The notes: generated from the letters alone by a model not told the origin. A DNA stretch of 35,332 bases from an uncultured Erysipelotrichaceae bacterium (GCA_902791625.1 CADAWN010000001.1:1-35332); one strand, 5' to 3'. Positions 8,352 through 18,171 are shown, counted from the stretch's first letter. Program-made: numbers and translations.

Positions 8352-9320
8352 ATGATTAATTTAAAGGAACTTCAGCCACAACATATTAGTAAGAACTTGC
8401 GTGGAAAGTATATTATGTTTTATGGTAATGCGGGCGTAGGTAAAACTACGCTTGCTTCCAAGTTTAAAGATGTACTTATAGCAGGTTTTGAATAGGGTAC
8501 AAATGCATTAAATAATGTTTACGTACAACCAGTAAAAACTTGGCAAGACTGGAGAGATATGGTTAAACAACTTTGTAAAGATAAAGAACTTCAAGAAAAA
8601 TTCTAGAGTATTGCAATAGATACTGCAGATGAAGCTTGGGATTTATGCGTAAAACACGTTTGTGCTCAACAAGGAATTAGTTCCCTTGATGAACTAGCTT
8701 GGGGCAAAGGTTATGACCTTGCAAAGAAAGAATTTCGTTCTCAGTTTAGAGAATTAGCTTATAGTGGATATGGTTTAATCTTTATTTCTCATTCTGTTGA
8801 AAAAACAGTAGAAGAGAATAATGATAAGTTTGTAAAAATCGTTCCTGCGCTACAAAATACTCCTTTTAATATTATAAATAAAATGGTAGATATTGTAGCA
8901 TATATAAGAGAAGTTTCTAATAATGATAAAGAACATCCTATGACAAAAAGATTTATCTTTTTAAGAGATGAAACTGGAAAATTGTTTTTTGCAAAATCTA
9001 GGTATAAATATATAACCCCAAGAATTGAACTTGGCTATCAAGAACTTGTTGATGCAATCTATGATGCTATTGATAAAGAAGTTCAAGAATCTGGTGGAGA
9101 AAGTACCAATGAAAAAAATCCATATAGTGAAAAAACTTTTGAAGAAATGATGTCAGAAGCAAGAGAACTATGGAATGAAGGTTTGTCAAAAGGTAAAACG
9201 GAACAAATTGTATCTATTTTAACTGAAACTTTTGGCAAAACAATTAAATTTTCAGAAATTCAACCAGAAGATAAAGATAAGCTTAATAGTGCCCTGATTG
9301 AAATTCATTCTATATTTTAA
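8352..9320 (+). CDS. Sak4-like RecA-fold ATPase (AAA_24 type), 322 aa, two TAG codons
   Basis: This is a P-loop ATPase of the kind phages place beside ssDNA-binding and annealing genes. The Walker A motif GNAGVGKTT is at residues 25-33. A Walker B-like SIAIDTADEAW starts at about residue 86, and a sensor-like GLIFISHSV follows near 170. The central 200 residues match the single RecA-core layout of Sak4-type recombination proteins. A Glu-rich C-terminal extension follows. TAG codons at 8493 and 8604 must be read through for the Walker A part to join the rest. It follows the ssDNA-binding-like gene by 38 bases with a strong AAGGAGG, so both probably share an operon. Role inferred: homologous recombination or strand loading. 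Confidence 0.75.
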
Positions 9321-9322
9321 GT

Positions 9323-9354
9323 AAAAGGGGATATTTATATCCCCTTTTCTTTTT
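9323..9354 (+). terminator. Intrinsic terminator between the ATPase and PhoH genes
   Basis: AAAAGGGGATA pairs with TATCCCCTTTT (9323-9333 with 9337-9347), followed by CTTTTT. It sits only 17 bases before the next start, and its T tail runs into the ribosome site (AGGAG). It probably attenuates rather than fully ends transcription, since no separate promoter is seen for the next gene. Confidence 0.75.
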
Positions 9355-9370
9355 AGGAGTTGAAGAATAA

Positions 9371-10576
9371 GTGTTATAGATAATTGATTCAAATATATTG
9401 CTTGATTTCCCGCAGGTTATAGTTAATGAGGAAGATATAGTAATAACAACAGATGTATTAAAAGAATTAGATGGTTTAAAATTAAACTCTAATTCTGAAA
9501 CTGCTTTTAAAGCACGTCGTTCCGCGGTCGTTATTTCAAAGAATTTAGAAAGAATAATTTTTAATAATGAGTTTGAAAACGACAATATGAAGGTTGATGA
9601 TAAACTTTTAAAACTTGCCGCTAAGTATAATGGAATTTTAATTACAAATGATGTTTATTTAAAGGTAAAATGTTTAATCTCACAAGTCAAAACTAAAGGT
9701 TATGGCGGCACAGAAGAATACTCTGGGATACTTTATTGGGATATTGAACTTGACGAAAATAAATATAATGCAGATTTAGAAAAATTATTAGAGTCAAAAA
9801 CTACTATGGGAACTAATGAAAATCAATATATTATTGTAAGAGATTTAACAACAAAAGAAATACTTTCTATTGTTCAAAATAGAAATGGAGAAATAAAAGA
9901 AGTTATACCTTATGAAATAACTAATGCTTGGATAAATAAAATTTATCCTCGAAACCCAGAACAGAGATGTTTATTTAACATTCTTCAACAAAAGGATATA
10001 TCTATTGTTTATGCGGGCGGTCAATTTGGTACAGGAAAAAGTTTTATTTTAAATAACTATGCAATTTCTTAGTTAGAAAAAGGTAAAATTTCTAAAATTG
10101 TCTATGTTCCTAATAATGCCTATACTGCAAATACTGTGGATTTGGGCGCATTGCCAGGTGACTTGCTTGATAAAACAATTGGTCAAATTGGTCCACTTAT
10201 TGATTTAGTTGGTATAGATTAGATTAAAAATTGGATGAATACTGAGTAGTTAGAAGTAGTACCAATACAGTTTATAAGAGGTCGTAGTTTTTCAGAGTCA
10301 ATAATAATTGTTAATGAAGCACAAAATTTGACAGAAGACCATATCAAATTATTATTAGCAAGAGTAGGAGAAAATTCAAGAATATTCTTTGACGGAGATT
10401 ATAAACAAACTGATAGTCCAATCTTTAAAAATAAGAATGGTTTAAAACTATTATTAGAATTAAGAAAATCTCCTGTGTTCTCAAAAATATTTGCTACTGT
10501 TAAATTAAAAACTATTGAAAGAAGTTTAACAGCTTAGGCCTCAAGTTATCTTGATGATTTAACTGGCGGAATTTAA
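9371..10576 (+). CDS. phoH: PIN-PhoH fusion protein, 401 aa, five TAG codons
   Basis: An N-terminal PIN nuclease domain (IIDSNILLDFP at 4-14 and a second acidic motif TTDVLKELDGLK) is joined to a PhoH-type ATPase. The ATPase shows Walker A GGQFGTGKS at about 216-224, a Walker B-like IIIVNEAQNLT near 312, and the family signature DGDYKQTD. PIN-PhoH proteins are thought to be RNA helicase-nucleases. In phages they are common and may tune mRNA turnover. The GTG at 9371 is chosen because it directly follows a TAA, has GGAG upstream and restores the PIN aspartate; the second codon pair already contains a TAG (9377). Other TAGs are at 10070, 10220, 10247 and 10535. The VNEAQN motif has Asn where Asp is usual. 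Confidence 0.88.
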
Positions 10577-10605
10577 TTGACTTTTAAATAAAAATATTAT
10601 ATAAT
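10577..10605 (+). promoter_or_regulatory. Sigma-70/SigA-type promoter
   Basis: TTGACT at 10577-10582 begins on the base after the PhoH stop. A 17-base spacer and TATAAT at 10600-10605 follow. Confidence 0.88.
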
Positions 10606-10636
10606 ATTTATATAATATAGAAGAAGGGTGATACCG

Positions 10637-11359
10637 ATGGGAAAGAAAATAAGTGAAGATATTATTAAACAGATTCCTATTCTTTTTAAAGAATTAGGAA
10701 CGAAAAAAGCAGTAGCAGAAAAATTAGGTATATCTCCAACTACAGTAAGTAAATATTTAAATCTATATGAAGCTAATCCTCAATCGGCGCCGCGCACCAT
10801 AAAACGACAGAAAATCACCTTAACAGAAGAACAAATTAAAGAAATAAATCAACGTTATGCTAAATGTCTAAATATGGCACAGGTTGGTAGAGAAATGGGA
10901 ATAACCGCGGCGCAAGTAAAAAAATATTTAACTGAAGATAATTTAAAATTAAAAGAAAAAATAAATGATGATAGAGATATATTATTTTTCTATATTTTTA
11001 AATTATTTGGACAATATAGTGAAGAAAATCCTGTAAACCCCTGGAATATAATTCAAATGCAAAAATTTAAATCTCAGGGTTATCCATATCGTGGGCAATA
11101 TTTAGCATTAAGATATTTTTTTGAAGTAGAACATAGTAGTATCGAAAAAGCACACGGAAGTATTGGTATTATTCCTTATGTCTGGACACGGGCGGCGGCA
11201 TATTATGAGCAACAAGCTAATAAAATTGATAATATAACTATGTCAATAGAAAAGCAACTTGAACAAGATAGAATAACTATAAAAATTAATCCTCAAGATT
11301 ATTTTGGCAAAAAGAAAAAGAAAATTAAACCAATAGATTTATCAACACTTGAAGAATAA
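10637..11359 (+). CDS. Tandem helix-turn-helix protein, possible replication accessory or helicase loader, 240 aa
   Basis: Two HTH motifs follow each other: KKAVAEKLGISPTTVSKYL at about 25-43, and a second one around NMAQVGREMGITAAQVKKYL at about 80-99. The C-terminal part contains the block NPWNIIQMQKF..YRGQYLALRYFFEVE and GIIPYVWTRAAAYY, and ends in a Lys-rich patch (FGKKKKKIKP). That helical block resembles accessory proteins found next to phage replicative helicases. Lying directly before the DnaB gene with its own promoter, it may bind origin DNA or load the helicase, but this is inference. The ATG at 10637 follows AAGAAGGGTG. It has many glutamines, all CAA or CAG. Confidence 0.6.
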   Translation: MGKKISEDIIKQIPILFKELGTKKAVAEKLGISPTTVSKYLNLYEANPQSAPRTIKRQKITLTEEQIKEINQRYAKCLNMAQVGREMGITAAQVKKYLTEDNLKLKEKINDDRDILFFYIFKLFGQYSEENPVNPWNIIQMQKFKSQGYPYRGQYLALRYFFEVEHSSIEKAHGSIGIIPYVWTRAAAYYEQQANKIDNITMSIEKQLEQDRITIKINPQDYFGKKKKKIKPIDLSTLEE

Positions 11360-11381
11360 GGAGTATTTTTTAATACTCCTT
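11358..11381 (+). terminator. Intrinsic terminator abutting the next promoter
   Basis: AAGGAGTATT (11358-11367) pairs with AATACTCCTT (11372-11381). Its end is two bases from the -35 box of the helicase promoter, so the two signals share an extremely compact junction. Confidence 0.7.
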
Positions 11382-11383
11382 AT

Positions 11384-11412
11384 TTGACTTTTTAAAAAAA
11401 TAATGTTATAAT
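11384..11412 (+). promoter_or_regulatory. Sigma-70/SigA-type promoter for the helicase operon
   Basis: TTGACT at 11384-11389, 17-base spacer TTTTAAAAAAATAATGT, TATAAT at 11407-11412. Confidence 0.9.
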
Positions 11413-11438
11413 ATAAATATAAGAAAGGGGGAATTTAA

Positions 11439-13154
11439 TTGATAGTTGTTGATAGAAGAACAGTTATTCAAATACTAGGCAGTTTAATGTTAAAACCTAG
11501 TCTATTAAATGATATTGATAAATATTAGATTTTACCATAGGATTTTCAGCAACCACTAGATAGATATACTTTTTCAGCAATATACAATCTTTATGCCGGC
11601 GGCGCAGAAAAAATTCATGCGGTAGATATAGAAACCTATTTAAATCATAATGAAGTAGCAAAAGATTTAATAGAAAAAGAAAATGGAATAACTTTTTTTC
11701 AAGACTGCGAAACTTATAGCGACCCTAATAATTTTAATTATTATTATACAAGATTAAAAAAGTTTTCTTTATTAAGAGATTTACAAAAAGACGGAAAGAA
11801 TATAAATAAATTTTATTGTGAAGACCCTTTAAATCCAGATTATCAAAAGATAAATGAAAGATTTGAGGAAATGACTCCTAGGGATATTGTTAATATATTG
11901 AAAGGAGAAGTCGCAGTATTAGAAGATAAATATTCTACTCAAACTGAAATTGAGGAAGGGTATCTTGCAGATGGACTTAGAGAATTAATTGAAAACCTAA
12001 AGAAAAAGCCAGAAGTTGGTTTTCCATTACAAGGTGAAATATTTAATACTGTAACAAGAGGTGCAAGAAAAGGAACACTTTATCTTCGAAGTGGTGCTAC
12101 TGGTGTAGGTAAAAGCCGTTCTATGGTTGGTGACGCCTGTAGTATGGTTTTTCCAATTAGATATGAGCCAAAATATGGAAAATGGATTTCTACAGGTACT
12201 CCAGAAAAGATTTTGTATGTAATAACAGAGCAAAATAAAAATGAAATTCAAACAATGATGTTAGCTTACTTAACGGGTATTAATGAAGATGTATTTAAGT
12301 ATGGTACATTTACTGATGAACATATAGAAAGAATAAATAAAGCAATAGAAATTGCAGAACAATATAGAGATTATTTTATGTATACACATATTGCTGACCC
12401 ATGTGCATCGGTTATTACCAACTTATTTAGAAGATATAATTTTCAAAAAAATGTTGAATATTTTTTCTATGATTATGTATTCTCTTCACCAGCAATGTTA
12501 ACAGAATATAGAGATTTAAAATTAAGAGAAGATGTTGTATTAAGAATGTTTACTACTAATTTAAAAAATCTTGCTATCGAATTAAACGCTTTTGTTATGA
12601 CCGCAACTCAATTAAGTAATATTGATGATGAAAAAAATAAAGGAGGCTTTAAAGATACTACTAATATTAGAGGTTCAAGAGCAATAGTTGACTTGTGTGA
12701 TTTCGCTTGTATTATGTCAAGGCCTTCAATAGAAGAATTAAAAATTATAAGTGGTTTCCAAAAAAGATATAATTTTGAGCCTAACTTAGTTACAGATATT
12801 TTTAAAAATAGAGGCGGCCGCTGGACGATGATAAGAATATGGTCATTAATGGATTTGGGAACTTGTAAAAGATATGATTTATTTGTAACGACTCCAAATA
12901 ATGAACCTATAGAGGAATTTCAAATAGTTGAATTTAACTTTGAAAAAACTCCAGAAATGTTAGAGTTAGAAAAACGTTATAATAGTAATATAGATTTTTC
13001 AGAAGAAGATAATACTGATAAATTAATTTCAATGATAAATCTTGAAACCGGTGAAGTAGTTGAAAAGAAAATTGATGCAATTAAAGAAGCATTTGGTAAT
13101 GATGAACAAACAAAAGAAAGGTTAAAGAATGTTTCGTTGGGTGATATGTTATGA
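11439..13154 (+). CDS. dnaB: DnaB-type replicative DNA helicase, 571 aa, two TAG codons
   Basis: This is the ring helicase of the phage fork. The N-terminal helical domain (GSLMLKPSLLNDID at about 14-27) is typical of DnaB. The RecA-like C-terminal domain has Walker A GATGVGKS at 219-226, a Walker B-like region around YFFYDYVFSS and the sensor ATQLSN. The TTG at 11439 is chosen as start because it follows AAAGGGGG at proper spacing and includes the N-terminal domain. A start at 11871 would remove it. Reading from 11439 requires decoding TAGs at 11526 and 11538 as amino acids; the remaining 430 residues have none. The stop overlaps the primase start (ATGAT at 13151), indicating translational coupling of helicase and primase. 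Confidence 0.9.
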
Positions 13155-13885
13155 TTGATTTAAAAAAATTAAAAGAACAATTAACTCCCGAAGATATAAT
13201 CGAATTAGTAACCTTTCTAGGTGCAGATAGATTTATTCAAAGAAATAATTATATTATATTTCCAACAATTTGTCATAATATAGATAGTGAAGAAGCAAGT
13301 TTAAAACTTTATTATTATGAAAATTCTCAGTTATTCAAATGTTACACGGGCTGTCCAGAAGAAAGTTTTGATATTTATGCTTTATTTGAAAAAAGATTTA
13401 AATTATTAAAAAAGAATTATGACTATTATAAAGATATAGTTTTAGTTATAGCAAAAAATAAAAAAGTAGTAGAATTTAATAATCAAATTTTTAATGATAA
13501 ATATGAGTCCGATTTTTCTCAATATAACTCACCAAATATTGTATTAAATATTCCGACTATATCAAAAAGAATTTTAAAAGCTTTTACATTTTTTCCAACA
13601 GCAGAATGGTTAAATGATGGTATCAGCGAAGAAGCTATGAAAGAATATAATATACTTTATTCTATTGATAGAAATAGTATAATTATTCCACATTATAATG
13701 AAAAAAATGAATTAATTGGTATAAGAGGAAGAAATTTAAACGATGAGGATATAGCTTATGGAAAATATACTCCAGTACAAATTGAAGGAAAAATTTATTC
13801 TCATCCACTTACATATAATCTTTATGGATTAAATAATGTAAAAGAAAATATTGAAAGATATAGAATGGCTATTATTGCAGAGGGT
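13151..13885 (+). CDS. dnaG: DnaG-type primase, exon 1 (zinc domain and start of TOPRIM)
   Basis: Exon 1 encodes residues 1-245. A CHC2-type zinc ribbon is visible as C41, H42, C64 and C68 (the last two in FKCYTGC). The RNA polymerase domain follows, reaching the TOPRIM motif AEG at 243-245. The usual glutamate-lysine-serine is missing from the unspliced frame: after GGT at 13883-13885 come four codons and a TAA at 13898. Splicing to 15075 restores AEGEKSCLQ. Spliced length is 355 residues, compact for a phage primase without a helicase-binding domain. No TAG is used. It overlaps the helicase stop by four bases. Confidence 0.85.
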
Positions 13886-14050
13886 GAACTTTCGCCCTAA
13901 TCCATTTTTCTACTAATCAGTAGGGTCATAGAAATATGGCTAACGGTCAACTAAAGCGTGAGCTTAAGGTGGTAAGAGAGTCTAAGTCTTAATTTCTAAG
14001 ATACGATAATACCGTGGGAAGATTTGCAGAAAGATTTTTTCTAGAGAAAA

Positions 14051-14089
14051 CCTCCTTGCAATTTACTTATATTTAGAAAATTAAGGAGG
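14051..14089 (+). promoter_or_regulatory. Hairpin sequestering the ribosome site of the intron endonuclease
   Basis: CCTCCTT at 14051-14057 is the exact complement of the AAGGAGG at 14083-14089, which is the ribosome site of the endonuclease starting at 14098. In long precursor RNA the two would pair and block translation. A transcript starting inside the intron, or melting of the stem, would free the site. Confidence 0.6.
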
Positions 14090-14097
14090 CAATATAA

Positions 14098-14952
14098 ATG
14101 AATGTAATTTACGCTTATGTTAAAAAAAGTGATAATAAAGTTGTATATGTAGGTCAAACTTCTAATTTAAAACAACGAAGATATGCTCATGAAAAGAAAG
14201 ACCCTTATTATGAGTATTAGAAAGAATATAACTATCCACTTAGTAGAGGTATTAGAAAATATGGTGCAGATGCTTATGAGTGTATAATTTTAGAATAGAA
14301 TGTGCCAATAGAAAAATTAAATGAAAGAGAAATATATTGGATAAAATTTTATAATACATATGAAGATCCAGAAGGATATAATCAAACTGCAGGTGGAGAA
14401 AAATACGAAATATATACGAAATTTAGTAAAGAAGTTATACTTACAGCAAAGCAATTATTAAAAGAACAAAAACCATTTAAAGAAATTTCTGATATTACAG
14501 GTATATCAATTGTTATGTTATCAGAAATAAATAATGGAAAAAGACATTATGATGAAAATGAAGAATACCCTTTAAATTACTATACACACGGAAGAAAAGT
14601 ATCTCCAGAGGTAATTAAAGATATTCAATCTACTCTAATTGAATCTAAATTAACTAACCAGCAAATAGCACAAAAGTTTAATGTACCAGAAGCAACTATA
14701 ACTAAAATCAATTTAGGTATTATTTATGTAGATAAAAATTTAAAATACCCCTTAAAGAAAAGAGTTGTATCTGGAAAAAGAAAAGTTTTAAATAAACAAG
14801 AGATGCAAGAATTAATAAATAAAATTCAAAATACAACGATTTCTTTTAATTAGTTAGCTTTAGATTTTGGAGTGAGCGTAAGAACAGTTTATAATATAAA
14901 TAATGGAGATTCTAGAAAATAGAAAGGACTAATATATCCTTTACGCAAATAA
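14098..14952 (+). CDS. GIY-YIG homing endonuclease in the primase intron, 284 aa, four TAG codons
   Basis: The N-terminal GIY-YIG nuclease domain shows VIYAYV at 3-8, YVGQT at 17-21, the arginines near 27 and the acidic LNEREIYWI at 74-82. The C-terminal half has three tandem DNA-binding repeats of the intron-endonuclease (IENR/NUMOD) type. Each has an HTH-like helix pair, an INxG motif and an ending YPL (about 118-160, 175-220 and 250-284). It would cut intronless primase genes to spread the intron. TAGs at 14218, 14296, 14851 and 14920 show that the endonuclease itself is adapted to the recoded genome. Its ribosome site AAGGAGG is predicted to be hidden in a hairpin. Confidence 0.88.
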
Positions 14953-15074
14953 CCTGTATCGACTATCTCCGTGGCGGAGAGTACATCTATTATTGATACA
15001 TAGATGGAAATAGTGGACTAATATTTATATATTGGAAGATTTAGTCAGGGCTTATAGAAATATAAGAATAACTG

Positions 15075-15407
15075 GAAAAGAGTTGTTTGCAATATTATAC
15101 AATGTTTGGAAAAGATAAAAATATATGTTGCGCCGCTTGCGGTAGCAATATTCATTATTATCAAATAGAATTACTTTTGCGGCATAATGTCGATAAGATT
15201 TTAATTGCTTTTGATAAAGAAGGAGAAGATTGGAAAGAACAACAAAAATATTTTAAAAAATTAGAAAATTTTTGTTTAAAATATAGAAATAAAGTTGAAA
15301 TGGGCTTTATATGGGATTCACAAAATCTTTTAAAATTAAAAGATAGCCCATTTGATAAAGGGAAAAATACTTTTTTAAAACTATATAAAGGAGCGTTGTG
15401 GTATTAA
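15075..15407 (+). CDS. dnaG: DnaG-type primase, exon 2 (rest of TOPRIM domain)
   Basis: Exon 2 encodes residues 246-355 of the spliced primase. It begins EKSCLQYYTMFG, completing the TOPRIM glutamate motif started in exon 1. It continues with CGSN, and the second acidic motif ILIAFDKEGED, with D292 and E294 as likely metal ligands. The in-frame bases just before 15075 belong to the intron, and there is no ribosome site for separate translation. The stop at 15405-15407 abuts the ATG of the RecJ gene. It has no TAG codon, although several glutamines occur. Confidence 0.85.
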   Translation, partial: EKSCLQYYTMFGKDKNICCAACGSNIHYYQIELLLRHNVDKILIAFDKEGEDWKEQQKYFKKLENFCLKYRNKVEMGFIWDSQNLLKLKDSPFDKGKNTFLKLYKGALWY

Positions 15408-17109
15408 ATGAAGTATATACAAAAGACAAGTTAGAATTTTACAAAAAATTTTCTTAATAATCTTTTAATTGATAGAGGAATTATAAGTAACCTTACAGAA
15501 GAAGAAAAAGAAAAATTTTTTAATCCAACATTAGATAATGAAATAGATTCTAGTTTACTTGATAATATCTAGGAAGCATATCAATTACTTTTAACACAGC
15601 AGCATTGTTCTTTAACTATATGTGTGATGTGGTAAGCAAGGATTTCGCTTTTTCCTTAAATTATCATATACCAGAAGGCAAAGAGCATGGTCTAGCAACA
15701 ATAATGGATTGGTTCCCCGAACAAGGCAATGGTGCACTTATCGTAATGCCAGATAGTTCTAGTAATGACTATGAATAGCATAAGGAATTAAAAGAACGTG
15801 GATATGATATACTTGTTCTTGACCACCATGAAGCAGATCATTATAGTGAAGATGCGGTGGTTGTAAATAATTAGCTTTCAAAAAATTATCCTAATAAATT
15901 TTTAAGCGGAGTTGGTATTGTTTTTAAATTCTTTGAATATTGGGAACAACAGCAACAATATGAGAAAAATTATATTTATAATTATATAGACCTCGCCGCC
16001 CTCGGAATTATTAGTGATGTTATGCAAATGACCACTTTGGAAAATAGATTTATTTGTGATTATGGATTAAGTAATATTAACAATGAGTTTATTAGAAAAC
16101 TAATGAAAAAACAATGCTATTCTCTATTTGGAATTAAAGAAGAATTTTGGACTGATGATTATTATACCAATGGAAAATTGACACAGCTAAAAGTTGCTTT
16201 TTATATTACACCAAAGAAAGACTATTCCTTTCTTTTATTAGTCCTAATATAGAAGTTCCATCTACTAAGCGCGGTGAAAAAGGATTGCAAGAAACAATTT
16301 GTACATAGACAATTAGGAATTGTGTAAATGCGAAAGCAAAACAAAAGAAGGAACAAGAAAAAGCGGCAGAGTTATTAGGTATTCAAATATCTAATAATAA
16401 TTTAGAAGATAATAAAATTTTAATTCTTAATGCTGATGAAATAGATGTTGATACTACTTTAACGGGCCTGTGCGCCATGGAAGTTGCGGCAAAATATAAA
16501 AAACCAGTTTTATTAGGTAGAACCACAGTAGATGGTAAAGAGTTACGTGGTTCTATTAGAAATTTTGATAATAGCCCTTTAAAAGATTTTAAGTCATTTC
16601 TAATGTCATCAGGATTAATGATTTATGTTGCTGGTCATGCTAATGCCGCTGGTTTCGACATACCAACAGCTTATATTGAACGGCTCAACGATTTTGCAAA
16701 TAAAGAATTGAAAGATTATAATTTTAATGAAAAATATTTTGATGTTGATTTTATTGTAAATGGTAATTGTAGCTATTTAAATGAATTAATATTTGATTTA
16801 GATAGAGGTAGCAAATTGTTTGGTCAAGGCTGTAATGAACCTAGAATTGCTATTGAAAATATAACTATCAATAGTAAAGATATAGTAGTGCAAGGTGCAA
16901 GAAAAGATACTATTAAATTTGTTATAAATGGTATTACTTATATTAAGTTCTTTGCTAAAGATTTAATTGAAGAAATTAAATCAAAAGAAGGAAAGCTAAC
17001 AATGACAGTATTAGGAAGAGGATTAGTTAATAGATGGATGGGCAGAGAAATCCCATAGATATTAATTGATGAAATTGAATTTAAAGAAGCTAGTATTTAT
17101 GACTTTTAA
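15408..17109 (+). pseudogene. recJ: RecJ-like DHH single-strand exonuclease, broken at two places
   Basis: RecJ-family enzymes are metal-dependent 5'-3' ssDNA exonucleases. Three frames must be joined: 15408-15596, 15596-16212 and 16213-17109. The DHH motif (VLDHHEAD), a downstream DLAALGIISDV and a DHHA1-type C-terminus (GHANAAGFDI) are present. At the first break (LLLT to TAALFFNYM) the region that should hold the metal-binding DxDxDG motif is missing. At the second break (VAFYITP to KERLFLSF), about a dozen residues usual in the family are missing. Both breaks change frame, so they look like deletions rather than single-base errors. TAGs are read in all three segments (15432, 15570, 15776, 15872, 16306, 17056). 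Either a dead gene or a mis-assembled stretch. Confidence 0.75.
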
Positions 17110-17123
17110 GGAGGAAATTAATA

Positions 17124-17657
17124 ATGGAGTTTGAGGAAGAGTATAAAAACCAAACAGATAGATTCGAAGAATATGAAAATCAAATTTTAGAAGATAATCA
17201 TAATGGAGCAATATTTTGCAGTAAACCACATAAATATCTTCATTATTTCTTAATAAAATATAAAAATAAAATTTTAGGAGTAGGAGATCGACACTGTGTT
17301 CCACACGAATTAATAGGTTAGATAGAAGTAATAAGAGTGCCACTTTTGCTTGAACAGAATTTTGTAAGAAATTTTACAAATATTTTTAAAATTAAATATG
17401 AAGAAAATTCTATGAAAATTTCAAATATTGAAAATTGTAAAGATAGACTTCTTAATGAAGATGATAATTATAATTTATATGATTATGCAACAGATATTGA
17501 AGAATTTTATAATAAGCAAAAGACTTATATTCCTCATACATATTTATGTCATACTAATAATATAGGTGATGCTATTGAATATGCAAATGAATTAAGAGCA
17601 AAAGATTTAGGAATTAATAAGGAGGAAATTAATAATGGAAATAATGAAGCAAACTGA
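17124..17657 (+). CDS. Hypothetical protein, 177 aa, one TAG codon
   Basis: I do not recognise this protein. It is acidic, soluble and rich in Asn, Glu and Tyr. The middle segment around residue 48 (KNKILGVGDRHCVPHELIG) looks like a small beta-rich domain. The TAG at 17319 must be read as an amino acid to join the two parts. The ribosome site and start (AAGGAGGAAATTAATAATGG) are duplicated exactly before the next gene, which overlaps this one by 23 bases. Position after RecJ suggests the same operon. Confidence 0.65.
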
Positions 17658-17832
17658 TGAAATTAGAGTTGAAACAGAAGAAGAAGCTAAGGCTTTAATC
17701 GAAGATTTTAAGCAAAAGGCTTTGGAAAATGGATATGAAATTGCAAGTTATTCTTCTACTAAAAAAGAAAAGAAGTCTAAAGGGGAAGTCATAGCAGAAT
17801 GGTGGATAGTTAAAATTGTAAAGAAGTGGTGA
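17635..17832 (+). CDS. Small conserved-type phage protein, 65 aa
   Basis: A 65-residue protein with a helical first half (EEEAKALIEDFKQKALENGYE) and a second half SYSSTKKEKKSKGEVIAEWW ending in a strand (IVKIVKKW). The pattern is like that of small proteins common in Bacillota phages, whose function I do not know. It starts inside the end of the previous gene, with its own AAGGAGG. It may be translationally coupled to that gene and to the next one, which starts five bases after its stop. Confidence 0.65.
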   Translation: MEIMKQTDEIRVETEEEAKALIEDFKQKALENGYEIASYSSTKKEKKSKGEVIAEWWIVKIVKKW

Positions 17833-17836
17833 TAAC

Positions 17837-18130
17837 ATGAAGTATATAGTAAAATCAAGAGGACTTGGAAAAACATATGATTTAATTGATTTATGCCATG
17901 CACAAAATGGAATATTAATTGTTCCAACAGAAGCTAATAAAAATTATATTTTCAATATGGCTTATAATGATTTAGGTATTCCTCCAGAAAACCTTACTGT
18001 TATTAGTTGTAATGAAATATATAAGTTAAAAGAAAATGATCTAAATAGACCTATTTTTATGGATGAATGCTTGATATGCTTAGAAAAACTTTTAGGACAA
18101 AATATTAATACTGTATCTTTTACTCTTTAA
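17837..18130 (+). CDS. Compact P-loop NTPase-like protein, 97 aa
   Basis: The first residues form a strand and a short P-loop (YIVKSRGLGKTYDLI, residues 3-17) that keeps the GKT of Walker A. A Walker B-like strand PIFMDECLICLEKLL lies near residue 73, and the protein ends in a strand (INTVSFTL). At under 100 residues it is too short for a motor ATPase. Small P-loop proteins of this layout occur in Bacillota phages, so it may be complete rather than truncated. Role unknown; nucleotide or terminus binding is possible. It is the last gene before a terminator. Confidence 0.6.
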   Translation: MKYIVKSRGLGKTYDLIDLCHAQNGILIVPTEANKNYIFNMAYNDLGIPPENLTVISCNEIYKLKENDLNRPIFMDECLICLEKLLGQNINTVSFTL

Positions 18131-18135
18131 TTACG

Positions 18136-18158
18136 CCGCCGCATAAAAAATGCGGCGG
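18136..18158 (+). terminator. GC-rich hairpin terminator
   Basis: CCGCCGCAT (18136-18144) pairs with ATGCGGCGG (18150-18158) around AAAAA, followed by TAACTTTATTT. It closes the operon ending at 18130 and sits 13 bases before the next promoter. Confidence 0.7.
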
Positions 18159-18171
18159 TAACTTTATTTAA

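Larger units (their letters stand above)
13886..15074 (+). other. Group I self-splicing intron in the primase gene
   Basis: The 5' exon ends AGGGT and pairs with GCCCT inside the intron (P1, with the U-G pair at the splice site). The 3' end is the G at 15074, and the first exon-2 bases can pair with CTTTC next to the guide (P10). Core pairs are ACGGT (13943-13947) with ACCGT (14011-14015), and GACTA (14961-14965) with TAGTC (15042-15046), the latter likely P7. Removal joins GGT to GAA and rebuilds the TOPRIM motif exactly. The second intron shares 15-base (14953-14967) and 17-base (14987-15003) identical blocks. The endonuclease gene sits before the P7 strand, probably in the P6 loop. Confidence 0.88.

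Noticed and set aside
10070..10537. Split PhoH gene or two separate genes
   Set aside because: The parts are in one frame and are separated only by TAG codons, which are sense here.
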